From contig JAUJYN010000012.1 in NCBI GenBank assembly GCA_030737835.1, positions 13,667,731 through 13,731,730 on the forward strand: 64,000 nt of DNA, given 5' to 3'. A program made the translations under genes and the position numbers. Of this stretch, positions 23,601-35,164 are shown one piece after another; position 1 is the stretch's first letter, and the number at the start of each line of letters is the position of its first letter. Below the pieces are notes generated by a model that was given only the letters and a program-made list of their open reading frames with translations, was not told where the DNA came from and searched no databases. Source of the DNA: Acorus gramineus (Eukaryota; Streptophyta; Magnoliopsida; Acorales; Acoraceae).

Positions 23601-26600
23601 TAAAGAAATCAGTGTGATATATTTGATAATCAGAAAGCAGTGCTCTTCTTGAATGCACTTACCTGCTTGCCCATCTTTGATGTAATGTTTTCCATTGCTT
23701 GATCACTTTGCAGGGAATTGATCACTTTCGCCTTGCTTTGAACATCAAACCACACTACATAGCTGCAAATTTTGGGCTTGCATTTGGATTACTTGCGTGG
23801 TCAAAAGATTGTGTGAATTCAGGTGGATTTGCTTGGGCTGCTTCACTATTAGAGGTTAAAAGGACATTAGTTTTTTTTTTTTTTTTACAATATTCTTTGT
23901 ACTACGCCTTGATAGTGAATGATAAAACCATGACATTGACGGTGTAGAAGTCTCTTGTACGAGGTTGTAGGAAGCTGCTCATGTTGCAAAAGCAAGTACT
24001 TCTTTGGATGGAAATATTTCTTGTTTTTGGAAGTTGCATGGGGACATCCAGGTATACATGGGTAAAATGCTCTATGGGTTCTCTTTTATCAATATCTGTT
24101 TTTTTATATAAAAAAAATATATGCCGTGGGATATTGCACTAAAATTTTCCATATAGAGCCGTTCTTACTAATTTTTTTCATCCAATGAAATTGACTAAGC
24201 CTTTTCCTTCAATTCTTACTGAACTAGTTTACATGCATGTTTTGTTTCTTTTAAATGTTCACGTAAGAAATTTGGATTAGAAATCACTGGTTTTAGTGCA
24301 ATTTCTCTCATCCCAGCCCAACATAGCTAATACTCTCTTATCCCCCATTTGGGGTGGAGAATAAATAATGGATAGGGGAGAATACAGTAGAATAGCCCCA
24401 AACAGCTGTTTGTTTGACAAGAATAAACCTTGATAGCTATGCCTGGATAAGCTAGGATAAGGCCTGATAACTATTCTAAGAAAATGGTGGAATTGCTTAT
24501 CAGGGCTTATCTATGCCAATGGATAAAAATACCCTTATCTGTCATTTTAAATTTTTTATCTAACCTAACACTCTCTGCACACATTCTAAAAATTGTCACA
24601 TCTATCATATCACACACACATCTCTCATATTCCCAAACACAAATTATTTATGCAGGGGTATAGTTGTCATTTAAAAAATCATAAACTCTTATCCATCTCT
24701 TATCTATCACTTATCCTTACTTTATTATAGGTGAACCAAACAACAAAAAGATCAATTTTACGTTTCTCAATGAGAATAACAGAAAAGACAACCAAACAAA
24801 AATTTACTTATTCAACATGGATTGTTATCTATCTTAGTATAACTATCAAAGGCGAATAACCTTATTGCACACCCCAAATGGGGGGTTAGTGTTATTATCA
24901 GACTAGACATCTTATTAAATATCATCTAAACAGAGTTTGGTTATTTTGTCAATTATTTTAGTTATTTGTCATAGTTAAGTGCATCATGCCAGAGAATAAA
25001 TAAGTACACAGTTTGATTTTTTTTTTTTGAAAAATAAACTCTGATTCTCTGTTATAGGTTGCATATGCCAGATGCTTTCCATGGACACAGGAAGGGGAGA
25101 GCTCAGAAGTTAACCTGGAGTCTTTCACAAAATCCATCCATTCCTGGAAAAAAAGTCGTCTCTTGGCAGCAACCAGTGCCAGACAATCCTATCAACGAGC
25201 ATTGCACTTGTCTCCATGGCAGGCTAATATTTACTCAGATGTTGCAATCTCCCTGGATCTCATCAAATCTCTAGAGGAGAAAAATGTAATTGAAGTAGGA
25301 GCTTGGTAAGATAATTTTCATTTTTTGAAGCAATTTTTCAGCTAAAATGTTTTGTGGGTTGGCTCAGTCTTAACTGTTTTTTTTTTATATCAGGGAGCTA
25401 CCAGAGAAGATGTCTTTGGGTGGATTGATGCTTGAGGGAGCCAATAATGAGATTTGGCTGGTTTTGGGTTGCTTGTCTAATAACAGTGCTCTGCGGCAAC
25501 ATGCTTTTATTAGGGGATTACAATTGGATCCTTCTTTTTCATTAGCTTGGGCACACCTCGGAAAGGTACTGCTTGCTTCCTTCATGTAGTAGTCTGATTC
25601 AGTGAAGGAATCTGAGGTGATATATTTTGTTTGAAAGCAAGTGTCCAGCAGGCTGATGTAATTATATTGCAGCTTTACAGAAAGGAAGGTGAAAAACAAT
25701 TGGCCATGCATGCATTTGATAGAGCCAGAAGTATAGACCCCTCGCTTGCATTACCATGGGCTGGCATGTCGACTGATACTTATTTGGGGTATATGTTATC
25801 TTGTTTTTGGTATAATAATTGCAATTGGTAACTTCATTTAGATTTTTCCTCAAAAAATTGTATTCAATTTTTTACATTTTCTTCCCAGGTCATGTACACC
25901 AAATGATGCTTATGAGAGCTGCTTACGGGCTGTGCAGATATTGCCTGTGAGTAGCATTGATTTTGAACATCATTGTAATAACCAGAAAACTCTTATTAAT
26001 ACAAACTACGATCCAGACACTTCCTGTTTGTTTTGTTTTTATGGATCAAGTTTCCCATTCTGCTAGGCAGAGTACCATTAAATTGAAATTTTCGTTATTC
26101 CTTAAAACAATTTATCAAGTTATTTAATGAATGCAATTGAATTTTGAACTCTTAATATGATCTGTTGGAGAACAGAAGCTGCAGAATCAATTATGTTGAA
26201 TTTTGATTTTCTCATTTTTTGTTTTGTTGAAAAGTGAACCGAATAGAAAACATATGAGATATTTCCCAACACTGCAGTGTGAATGATTGGAGTCTGCAGA
26301 AGTGTCAGATTCATAAATTTATCATTGGCTTTGATTTTACTATCTCAAAATTTATAATATCTCTTAGATTATCATGAAACAAGTCAAAAATTCAGATTTT
26401 TTTTTTCTCTGACATTCTTGACTCTTTCTTCTGTCATACAGCTTCCGGAATTTCAACTTGGCCTCGGGAAACTTGCAACTCTTTCTGGTCAGCTTTTATC
26501 TCCGCAGGTATTATAAGCTTAAAAGTGACTTCCTTATGGTTCTTCTAGTTAACTACTAAATTTGCAAATTGTGTTTTATAAGCTTGAAAAGACTCATAAA

Positions 26601-29600
26601 GCTAAACTTTTTAAGCTGAGAAACTTCTTGAACCATGTAGTATCTATTGAGAGTTTCCTGCCCGGGTCAAATGATTGAAATTTAAAGGCTACAGATGGGG
26701 TGCTATAAAAAAAAAGGGAACATAAACTTTTTGGTTAAATGACATTGCAGGTTTATGGAGCTGTACAGCAAGCTATACAGCGTGCACCCAACTTTCCCGA
26801 GTCACACAATTTAAGAGGCCTGCTATATGAAGCAAGGTCAGATTACGAGTCTGCTATTGTTTCATATCGGCAGGCACGCTTTGCCATCAGTATATCTTTG
26901 AGTACGGCAGAGAAATCTCATTTAAGTGATGTATCATTTAATTTAGCCAGATCGCTTTGTCGGGTAATTAACTTCTACTGTTCACATTGTGAATTTATTT
27001 GATAAATCTAGTGACATATCTCTTCAAGATGCACCATTTTTTGTATGTTCTGTAGTGATTTTTGTAAGTTCTTTATATCTGTTTCTTTTTTTCAATTAAA
27101 CACATCTTCAGTACAGGCAAGGCATGCACTTGATGCTGTTCGGGAGTGTGAAGATTTGAGAAACGAAGGTGCGCTCTGTCCCCCTGTTTGTTATGCTTTC
27201 AACTCCCAAGAATATAACTATAGCTCTGTGTGTGTGCGTGCGTGTGTGTGTGGAGTAAATTTATGGCAATGTGTTTTTTTTTTTTGTTGATTCTCTTTTC
27301 CAATATAGAAGAGACTGTTTATTTTATTACAAACTCCAAGCTATGATTGGTGTTATTTACTTTTATTAGTGATTCTCTTTTATCATAGTAAATTTCGTTT
27401 AGCATGTAACCCTCAATAGTTTAAACTTCCTAAATTGCCCATTTGATTAAATGCTGATATGCTTATTGTAAAATGCACTCCTAGATTTGGCTGAATATTC
27501 TAACAGCAGCATGGTTTTGGTCAATCCTTTAAGGTTTGCTCGATAGCAAGGGCCTCCAGGTTTATGCTCTTGCCTTGTGGCAACTAGGAAAGGAAGGCCT
27601 GGCTTTCACTGTCTCAAAAAGTATAGATGCCGGTGTTTCATCCATGGATCAGAATGCTGGAACGGCTGCTATAGGGCTCATATGCAAATTGCTATACCAC
27701 ACATCAGGACTGGAGGCAGCATCTGCTTATCTTCTTAAAATGCCGGAGGAACCATTAAAGACCTCAAAGCTGAGCTGCATCATCGCCACATTGAGTGCTC
27801 TAGCCCCGAGTGGTCAGCTTCATTTGCTTCTTCGAAGTAGCCTTCAATCTCTTGCATCTCATGAAGTCTCTGAATTGCACTCTTTAGTTGCCATTGGGAG
27901 AATGGTGATAGTTACTTCCCCTCTGCACTTCATTATTCTGTTGCTATTATTTATCGTCCTTTTTATCATGCTTATTAAAGTTCATGTTTTTTTTCTGGTC
28001 TTTGCAGATCACACATGGGTCAAAGAAAAATTTAGCAATTCAGAGTGGAGTTTTTTACCTAAGAAAAGCTCTTCACATGTATCCTAGTAGTTATCAAATA
28101 AGGTAACCTTGATAGTGACTTGGAGATTATGATCTGAGGCTGTAATAATCTGCAGTATATTCTATAACAGTGCTTCCTCTTTCATACTTTTTTTTTGAAG
28201 TGGGTGGTACCACATTCTTTTTAGGGGAAAATTACAAAGTACATGTAAAATTGTTCGTCAATTATTATTAAATGATATAGACATTCTACTTAGCTTTTAT
28301 CTGGCATGCTTTAGAGAGGATGTTAGAAGTTCTAATTTTGATGTCCAGAAGCACACACTATCTTTGCTCTTCTTTGTTGCCCCTATAAGCTTTATGGATT
28401 TCTCCTCATCTGCTCTTCTCGCTGGTGTTTTCTCTGGCTTAGTTGTGGGATCCAGATCTTATGGGGACTTTCTGTCGGGGCCGAAGCTTATACTCGTGCA
28501 GTTGAAAATTGCATGCGCTGAACCCTGGATTTTTCTATATTTGTTTCACATTCATATTAATGTCCTTATTTTAGCCTCATACAGCTTATTTATGTTGTTT
28601 TCCTGACTACCCAATTCTACTAGCAATAAAGACTTGAATAAAAGTTGGATGTTTTCTAATTCTTCAATCCTCTACTGAAAAAAAGTTGAAGGATATGAAG
28701 AAAAATGAAACTGCATACCATCTGAATCATTGAGAGAGGACTCTTTTTATTCGGTTTTCCTAATGTAAACCATCATCTCTTACGAACTAGACTTACTCTA
28801 ACAATCATTGAAATTTTTGCATTTCTCTGACAAAATATTATTATCTGGTTATCTGACTGGGCTATGCTCATGACAGGAACCATCTAAGTGCACTATTGTT
28901 ATCCAGCAGAGAATGGAATGCCTCACACAAGGCAGCTAGATGTGCTGCCATTGATTTTTCTTGTTACCCTGTGGTGGATGGCTTGAAATCAGCATTTAAC
29001 ACGCTTGGTGCTGCTGCAGTAGCCTGTTATGCCAACTGCATTAGAAAATTGAGGTTTTCATTCCCGTCTTGTAAAGACCAATGCATACATGGAACACATG
29101 GGATGCAGCAACTGCAAAGGTATTTTAACACACTACATTGTTGATTGGCATATATCTGTTAAAACACTTTTTGATGGTAAAAATGTTTCACCCTGTACAT
29201 GGTAGATTGTTGCTTCAAGAACCGTGGAACCACAAGGCTCGGTATTTGCTTGTACTCAGTGTTTTGCAGAGAGCCCGTGAAGAAAAGTTTCCACATGCCC
29301 TTTGTGCAGTTCTAAAACGCTTAATAGACGTCACTCTCTCCAACGAAGTCTACCTGATGAACAACCCAGACTTTGTGTATCAGAAGTTCCAACTACTACT
29401 TTGTGCTTCAGAGGTCAGTCTGCATTTGGGAGACTTTGTTGGTTGTGTCAGCCATGCTACAGAAGCATCAGAACTCCATCTTCCTGACATTGATTTCTTC
29501 GCACACTTGCAACTATGCCGTGCATATGCAGCAAAGAAGGATATGCATAAGCTCAGAAATGAGTGTCTGATGTGCTTACAGCGCAAGACAGATTACCCAA

Positions 29601-30834
29601 TAGGTTGGATATCTCTGAAAATTCTCGAATCTAGGTACAAACCAGAAATTCAGTCAAACCTTGTGGATTTGAACATCAGAGAATGCTTGAGCGAAATGGG
29701 GAATTCACAGAATGCATGGTTGGCTGTCTTTGATCTGGTGTACGCTCAAATCTTCATTCAGGATTGTAAATTCCAAAGTGCAGAACAAGTTCTTGCGCAT
29801 GCTTGTTCATTGGGATTTTCTGATAGTTGCCTATTTCTTTGTCATGGTATGCATCTTAACCATCTTTCCTGCTTTTCACTTCATTCACTTGAATGTTTAA
29901 TGGATTTGCTATTAGATTATATGAGCAACATTGCAATTTTTATCTTGTGTTCTTTTTTGCTAGTTTTGGCATTCACGACATCGTGTTAAATGATACATCT
30001 AACCATATCCTGAAAGGAAGTTGCATAAATGTGTGTTAAATGATTAGCATCTTTTTCCTCTCTAGTTTAGATTACATGGAACATTGTATTCTTTTCTGCC
30101 CTTTTATGATCCCTTGTATATACTAAATCAAGGTCAAGCCATGGCCAAACCGAAATCTGTCCAGTATGTGAGTTGTAATGGTTTGCTCCAGTGTGGATTA
30201 GAATTGCACATTGTTGGAAATCACCAATAATTTTTTTGAAGCCCGATTTCATTCTCTCAATAACAGTTGACAAGGTGAAAGCTATTTTTTGAACATGCCA
30301 CACATGTAGCAGGCAGTTTAAGCAATCTTATGTACTTTCAACTTTTTAACAGGTGCCATCTGTATGGAGCTTGCCAGACAAAGTTTGAGTTCTGAGTTCT
30401 TATCCTTAGCAGTTGACAGCCTCACCAAGGCGCAACAAGCCTCTCCTGCTCCTTTGCCCATAGTCTCTGCCCTACTTGCACAAGCTGAGGCAAGCCTTGG
30501 AGCCAAAGATAAGTGGGAAGAAAACGTTCGCATGGAATGGTTTTCTTGGCCTTCAGGTATTGTCATTTTTCTTTTTTCCCCCTCGTGGTTGTATGGAACA
30601 TCTATCCTATGAAATGTTTTGATTCCTGACCATCTTTTCTAATTTTCCACAGAAATGAGACCTGCGGAAGTCTATTTTCAGATGCATCTACTTGCAAGAC
30701 AATATAAAGGGGGTTCTGATCCTACACCCAGAATAGAGTTGACTCAAAGCCCGGATAGGTGGATCCTTCGAGCGATACATTTGAATCCAACTTGTTTAAG
30801 GTATTGGAAAGTTTTGCAGAGGTTTAAGGAATGA
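20668..30834 (+). CDS. SKI3: SKI3, tetratricopeptide subunit of the Ski complex
   Basis: The TPR scaffold of the SKI2-SKI3-SKI8 complex, which feeds mRNA to the cytoplasmic exosome (animal homologue TTC37). Exons: 20668-20673, 20755-20832, 20918-21109, 21192-21314, 22682-22765, 22846-22896, 23361-23453, 23714-23854, 23971-24051, 25058-25305, 25394-25565, 25673-25788, 25889-25946, 26442-26507, 26751-26963, 27117-27168, 27534-27904, 28008-28102, 28877-29119, 29206-29846, 30353-30556, 30653-30834. They join without a break into 1169 aa, close to my memory of Arabidopsis SKI3. N-terminal TPR motifs are visible, with pieces such as [27 protein letters not shown] and [15 protein letters not shown]. 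The C-terminal half is helical and repeat-like. The first coding exon holds only two codons (ATG GAG). Introns carry a SINE, a LINE tail and a MITE. Confidence 0.96.
21755..21930 (-). mobile_element. LINE 3'-end fragment in SKI3 intron 4
   Basis: A T-run followed by GAGGAGGAAGGTAGGAGC and ATCAATCAATGATGCCCC reads on the minus strand as a LINE tail ending in poly(A). It is similar to 10731-10870, with shared blocks at GAGGAAG, CCCCTC and the ATCTCC region. The right edge is blurred by the adjacent SINE. Confidence 0.4.
21938..22055 (+). mobile_element. tRNA-derived SINE in SKI3 intron 4
   Basis: It has an internal polymerase III promoter arrangement: an A-box-like GGTTAGCCGGTTAACA near 21952, then about 40 bp later a B-box GGTTCAAATCCC near 21990. 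It ends in an A-run of 12 or so at about 22040-22052. CACAAAAT appears both just before the head and just after the tail, which may be the target-site duplication. The orientation is the same as SKI3. Confidence 0.65.
24328..24897. mobile_element. TIR MITE in SKI3 intron 9
   Basis: About 570 bp with mirrored ends. CCCCCATTTGGGGTG at 24342-24356 is perfectly inverted at 24870-24884, and the similarity continues outward to TAATA on both sides. There is no coding capacity. The end sequence and AT-rich body suggest a PIF/Harbinger- or hAT-type non-autonomous element; the target duplication could not be decided. It fills more than half of the 1-kb intron 9. Confidence 0.7.
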
Positions 30835-32787
30835 CTTTGCCCTTTCCATTAGAAGTACATTATCAGTTTTTTTTTTATTAAAAAAATCTAAGATATCGTG
30901 ACATGGTGTACTCTCTCTACACCAATTGAGTCAGGTATTTTTCATTTACTCTGCTGAGCTGAGTTGTAGGTTTAGGTTTTGATAATATTATTGTATTATG
31001 TGTATATTATGTCATTATTGAAAGAGATAGATTAAGAACATCAAAACAAACGAAATGAAAAAACTGGTTGATGGGAATCATAGATCCATGCAGCAATATA
31101 AAATTTCTGATGTATGTCGCTTTCTTTCTTATATCATAACTGCTTGGGATCCTCGTTTAAGCATGTTCTGAAAATGCTCCTAGTTCATTGTTTATGTGCA
31201 ATGCAACTCTGGTTTAAATGCTAGATTTATTTGTGCTTCTGCATTGTTTGTCTTGTAATATATATTTCATCTGTGATGTCGCCTTCCCTTTCATGACTTC
31301 ATGCCATGAACGTAACGGCAATTGTCCCTTTCTTTCTATGTTTTTTTTTTTTTCTCTTTATATTCTTTGTTATTATTTTATTATCGCCTCCACTGATTTT
31401 TTAAACTGCTATGGAGGCACTGATATAGTTCTTTTTACAGTCAATTTTGTATTTGTATGTGTCGCCTCATTGATGTATTGTATGAAATAGTCTGACAGTA
31501 TATACTTTATTATGTCAATACATTAAAATGAAAGAAATATATTTATTTAATTCATACGGGCATATGTTTTATATTTATTATAGAATGTAATTCATTATTC
31601 ATTAGTAAAAAAAAAAAATCAATTCAAAGTATGTGGGGGTATGCAAAAGTGTCCACAAAAAGAAAGGAGCATAGCATCTTCCCAAACGAGCAAGAAGTGA
31701 AAATACATGTATTTGCATATATGGAATTTATATAGTATGTATTAAGTGCATATGCACATCCAATTTTAGTGAGATTTTAAGACTCACTTTTATCTTAACA
31801 AGTCCTATGCATTTATTTGGAGTGAATAATAACCCCTATATAACAACATATATACCCTCAAAGTAAAGGGTAGAACTAAAAGTAGAGTTCATAATAATTA
31901 AAAACAAAGGCTAGGTGTCCCATTTTGTCAAAAAAAAAAAAAAGTAGATGCATTTGATAACGGGCTTTCTGATTTGGGCCTCAACAACAAAAAATTATGG
32001 AGGCCCATAACCCGAGAAGCGGACGCGGTATTCGGAGGCTCTTTATGCAGCCTTCCCTAAAGAACCGAAATGAATGTCTGTTCTGAGTTCTGACTGGCGC
32101 GCATTCACTGAGTGTCTGCTCCCCCTTAAATAAATATTTATTTCTTTGACGTACATACCCCTATTCCCGTAGCCTACCGTACCTTCTTCAACGAGGGCAT
32201 TGTCGTCCGAAGTCCACTTTTAGTTCCTCACGCTTTGACCCATCTTTTTTTTTTTTTTTAACCCTTTCACGGCCCTCTCCGTTTTAATTTGAAAGCGATC
32301 ACTCTCTTCAATAAATAAATATTTCAAAAAAAAAATAAAAAAATACCCCACCTGGGTTATCTCGTCCACCCCGCCTCGGAATTCGCGCTCGGTCGGGAAG
32401 ACTCGATGCCATGGACTCGTCCGAGGCTGCCCTTCTCAGTCACTCACTGTGTGTTTTTGTTGGTTTAGATGGAGTCAAATCTCGGTAACATCTGCACAAA
32501 CAATTGTTCCATACAGTGTCACTCTCCACGCAATTTAATTTGATTAATGTGTTGTGTATTTTAATTCATAGATTGTATAGTTCGATAGTAACATATTAGA
32601 TTACTCTGATTTTTGTTACACCAAAAAAAAAAAAGAAAAAAAAGAAAGAGGTTTTATATTGTCACGTCTTATACTTTACTTTTAATTATCCTAATAAGTT
32701 CCTGACACAAATTCGAGTCTAAATCAAAGTGCCGGGAAAGGACCTCAAGAACCTTTTTTTTTTTTTCTGTATGTAGGATATACTTTG

Positions 32788-32823
<36 letters not shown>

Positions 32824-32878
32824 GAAAGCCTGAATGAATGAAAGAGAAGCGTTTAAAGCATATTTGTGAAGGTTAATA
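30835..32878. other. Intergenic between SKI3 and the small gene
   Basis: No gene found. The first part is the SKI3 3' flank. A (TA)n microsatellite lies at 32791-32819, just before the next start codon. About 32540-32600 resembles one arm of the fold-back MITE at 14.5 kb. Several long A or T runs are present. Confidence 0.5.
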
Positions 32879-33211
32879 ATGGAGGAGGCAGGAGAAGGAG
32901 AAGAGATGAAGACAAGGAGTTTCAGGTATGAGGACTACAACAACAGGAGGGTCTTCTTGAGGAGCTACCCACTTCAATGGGAAGGTGAAGAAGAAGAGGA
33001 GGAAGACAAAGGAGAGGTCATGATGAAGGTTTCAAAGGGAGATAAGAAGAAGAAGGTGGTGGTGGGTGTGAGGGGGAGAGTCATGGCTGTCTTCCATTGG
33101 AGTGAAGGGAAGGTTCTGCTACTTAGGAGGCTCAAGCACAAGGTTGCCTACTACCTTGTGGCTTGCCATCCTTTTGGTTTCAAGGCCTCTGCTAACCTTC
33201 TCACTGTCTGA
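32879..33211 (+). CDS. Small basic/acidic protein of unknown function, 110 aa
   Basis: I do not recognise this family by name, but it looks like a real plant gene: a clear ATG, an uninterrupted frame and ordered composition. Residues 17-34 form a striking block (YEDYNNRRVFLRSYPLQW). An acidic run follows (35-46, mostly Glu), then a Lys cluster (56-59). The hydrophobic-basic C-terminal half contains AVFHWSEGKVLLLRRLKHK and ends FKASANLLTV. There is no signal peptide or membrane span. A (TA)n stretch 60 bp upstream could act as TATA. It is intronless. The C-terminal half could be an interaction surface, but I have no basis for a function. Confidence 0.65.
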   Translation: MEEAGEGEEMKTRSFRYEDYNNRRVFLRSYPLQWEGEEEEEEDKGEVMMKVSKGDKKKKVVVGVRGRVMAVFHWSEGKVLLLRRLKHKVAYYLVACHPFGFKASANLLTV

Positions 33212-35164
33212 TCAAATACTCTGCTTTTGTATTTGTGGTCTTTTGTTTGTTTGTTTTGTTTTGTTTTGCTTGTTTTGTAATGTTCACTTGTTGAGTGTGT
33301 TCTAATGAGGAGATGAAAAACAAAAGATGTGTTGTTGATGATATATTAAGATGTTGTGGTTGTTTGCGATAGTGGTTTTGTGGTTTTCTTTTACCTTGTT
33401 TGTTTTTGTTGATGGGTTACTGCTTGAGCAATTTGGGACCTTCCATTTTGTTTTACTGTGTTGGGTTTCTGTTCTCTTGCTGTTTCTCCTTTGATTTTAT
33501 TGTTCCTTTTCTTTACTGGTATATGATGCAGTCCACAAATTTGTTTCATGTAGCTTGTTTGTACTGCATCTAATACTGCTTCTGCTACTAATACTGTTTT
33601 GGTACTTGTTTCATGCTTTCATTCATCTTATTTTTCTTGTATCATAATTTTCATATTCTCTCATGGTTAAAATGAACATGGAAATATATATTTTTTTTTT
33701 TTATGTGTGTCCATTGATGTTATTCTTCTAATTCTGATGGTGTTTTGTTACCTTCAATCTTGCCCATGGTTTTCTGTTATATGCATTCTGCTCCACGTTT
33801 AAGATATAAATGGTTCAGACCTTGAAACATTAAATTTGATTGAAAAGTTTCAATGAAGTTAACAAGTCAGGCTTGTTAATCATTTGATTTCCATCATTCA
33901 AAATCTGCGAGAGATTTTTGCTTTGCATGTTTCCCCTGTTTCTCAAGCAAAAATTTCTAAGATGATTCAATAGCTCATCAGATTCACTTATGCTCTATCA
34001 ATTGAGTAAATTAAAGGTTCCAAGCAAGTTGTGTTTTTGGTTTGATATTAAACCACTGATTTCTTTTCATTATTTCTTCAGTTCCTTGCTTTAAGTCTGA
34101 ATAATGAACTTGGTAGCACCTATAATTATTTTCTATCCTTTGCAAGCTGAGTGGGTTCTATCAGCTTCTTGTTCTTTCTTATCTTCTGAGTCGGTTTGTC
34201 TGATATGCTCATTTACAAAAAAACAAACAAACAAACATCCCTTTCTACAAGGGAAAACATTGTAAAATTTCTGGATTCTTGTCAACTAGAATGAACACAG
34301 TTTGAGTTTTCTCTGGCACCAGCATAACCATGTCTCAAGTACATCTGACAAAATTTTAATGATAAATTATGTGCGAAATATATTAACTTTGAGTTTGTTT
34401 TGGTGGCATAATATTTTTCGTTTATTCTTGAGGTCTGTGTTGAAGGAAGCTCACTAGCACTGCTGTGGTAGTAGTGAATCCATATCTGAATAAAGGTTTT
34501 TTAAAAGAGTCCTTGAATAGGTCATCAAGCTTGGTTCAATACTTGATAGGAGTGAATGATTCATTGTTCTAGAAAGGGGGGGGGAACCAAATTTTAATCA
34601 ATGCTTTTGAGGTAGAAAATCCATTTCTGAAAGAGTGTTCAAATTGGTTCAAAACTTCATCCAACGCTTTTGGGTTGAGAGGACATAATCAAGTCATTTG
34701 TTCAAAACATTACCAAACAAAAAAAAGAAGAGTAAAAGTCATATTCAAATAGGCTGCTAAACAGGGGGACTTTAATTGTGCACCTGCAAACAACATTAAT
34801 ATGAACCACCATATCAATCAACTGATTTCACACATCCATGAGAGTATAAACCACAAAATAAACCATCTTATTAAGACCCAGTAGCAAAGGATTCCTTTCA
34901 TACATGTCACAAAATTTATCCGAGTTGCATTTACATGCATATAGAATTTCCTTCCAACCGAACATAGTACCACAAATACGACCTTATCCTATACAGGCCG
35001 CTGTTAACACGTAGTCCTTGTATACAGTCTGGTGTGCAATGTGTTTTGCTAGATCAAGTACATGATTTTTGTGTCTTTCATGAGATGGAGCACATTCAAG
35101 TATATATTTTAAAAAAAATCAAAATACGCAAACACAGTGGTAAATAGGATCATCTAACTTTATC
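33212..35164. other. Intergenic, T-rich then AT-rich
   Basis: It starts with the 3' flank of the small gene, including a TTTTG-type simple repeat at about 33240-33280. The remainder, up to the LysM kinase stop codon, shows no gene and no defined element. Confidence 0.5.

Noticed and set aside
31218-31490. Plus-strand frame of 90 aa downstream of SKI3
   Set aside because: Cys/Phe/Leu-rich translation of T-rich intergenic DNA with no domain.
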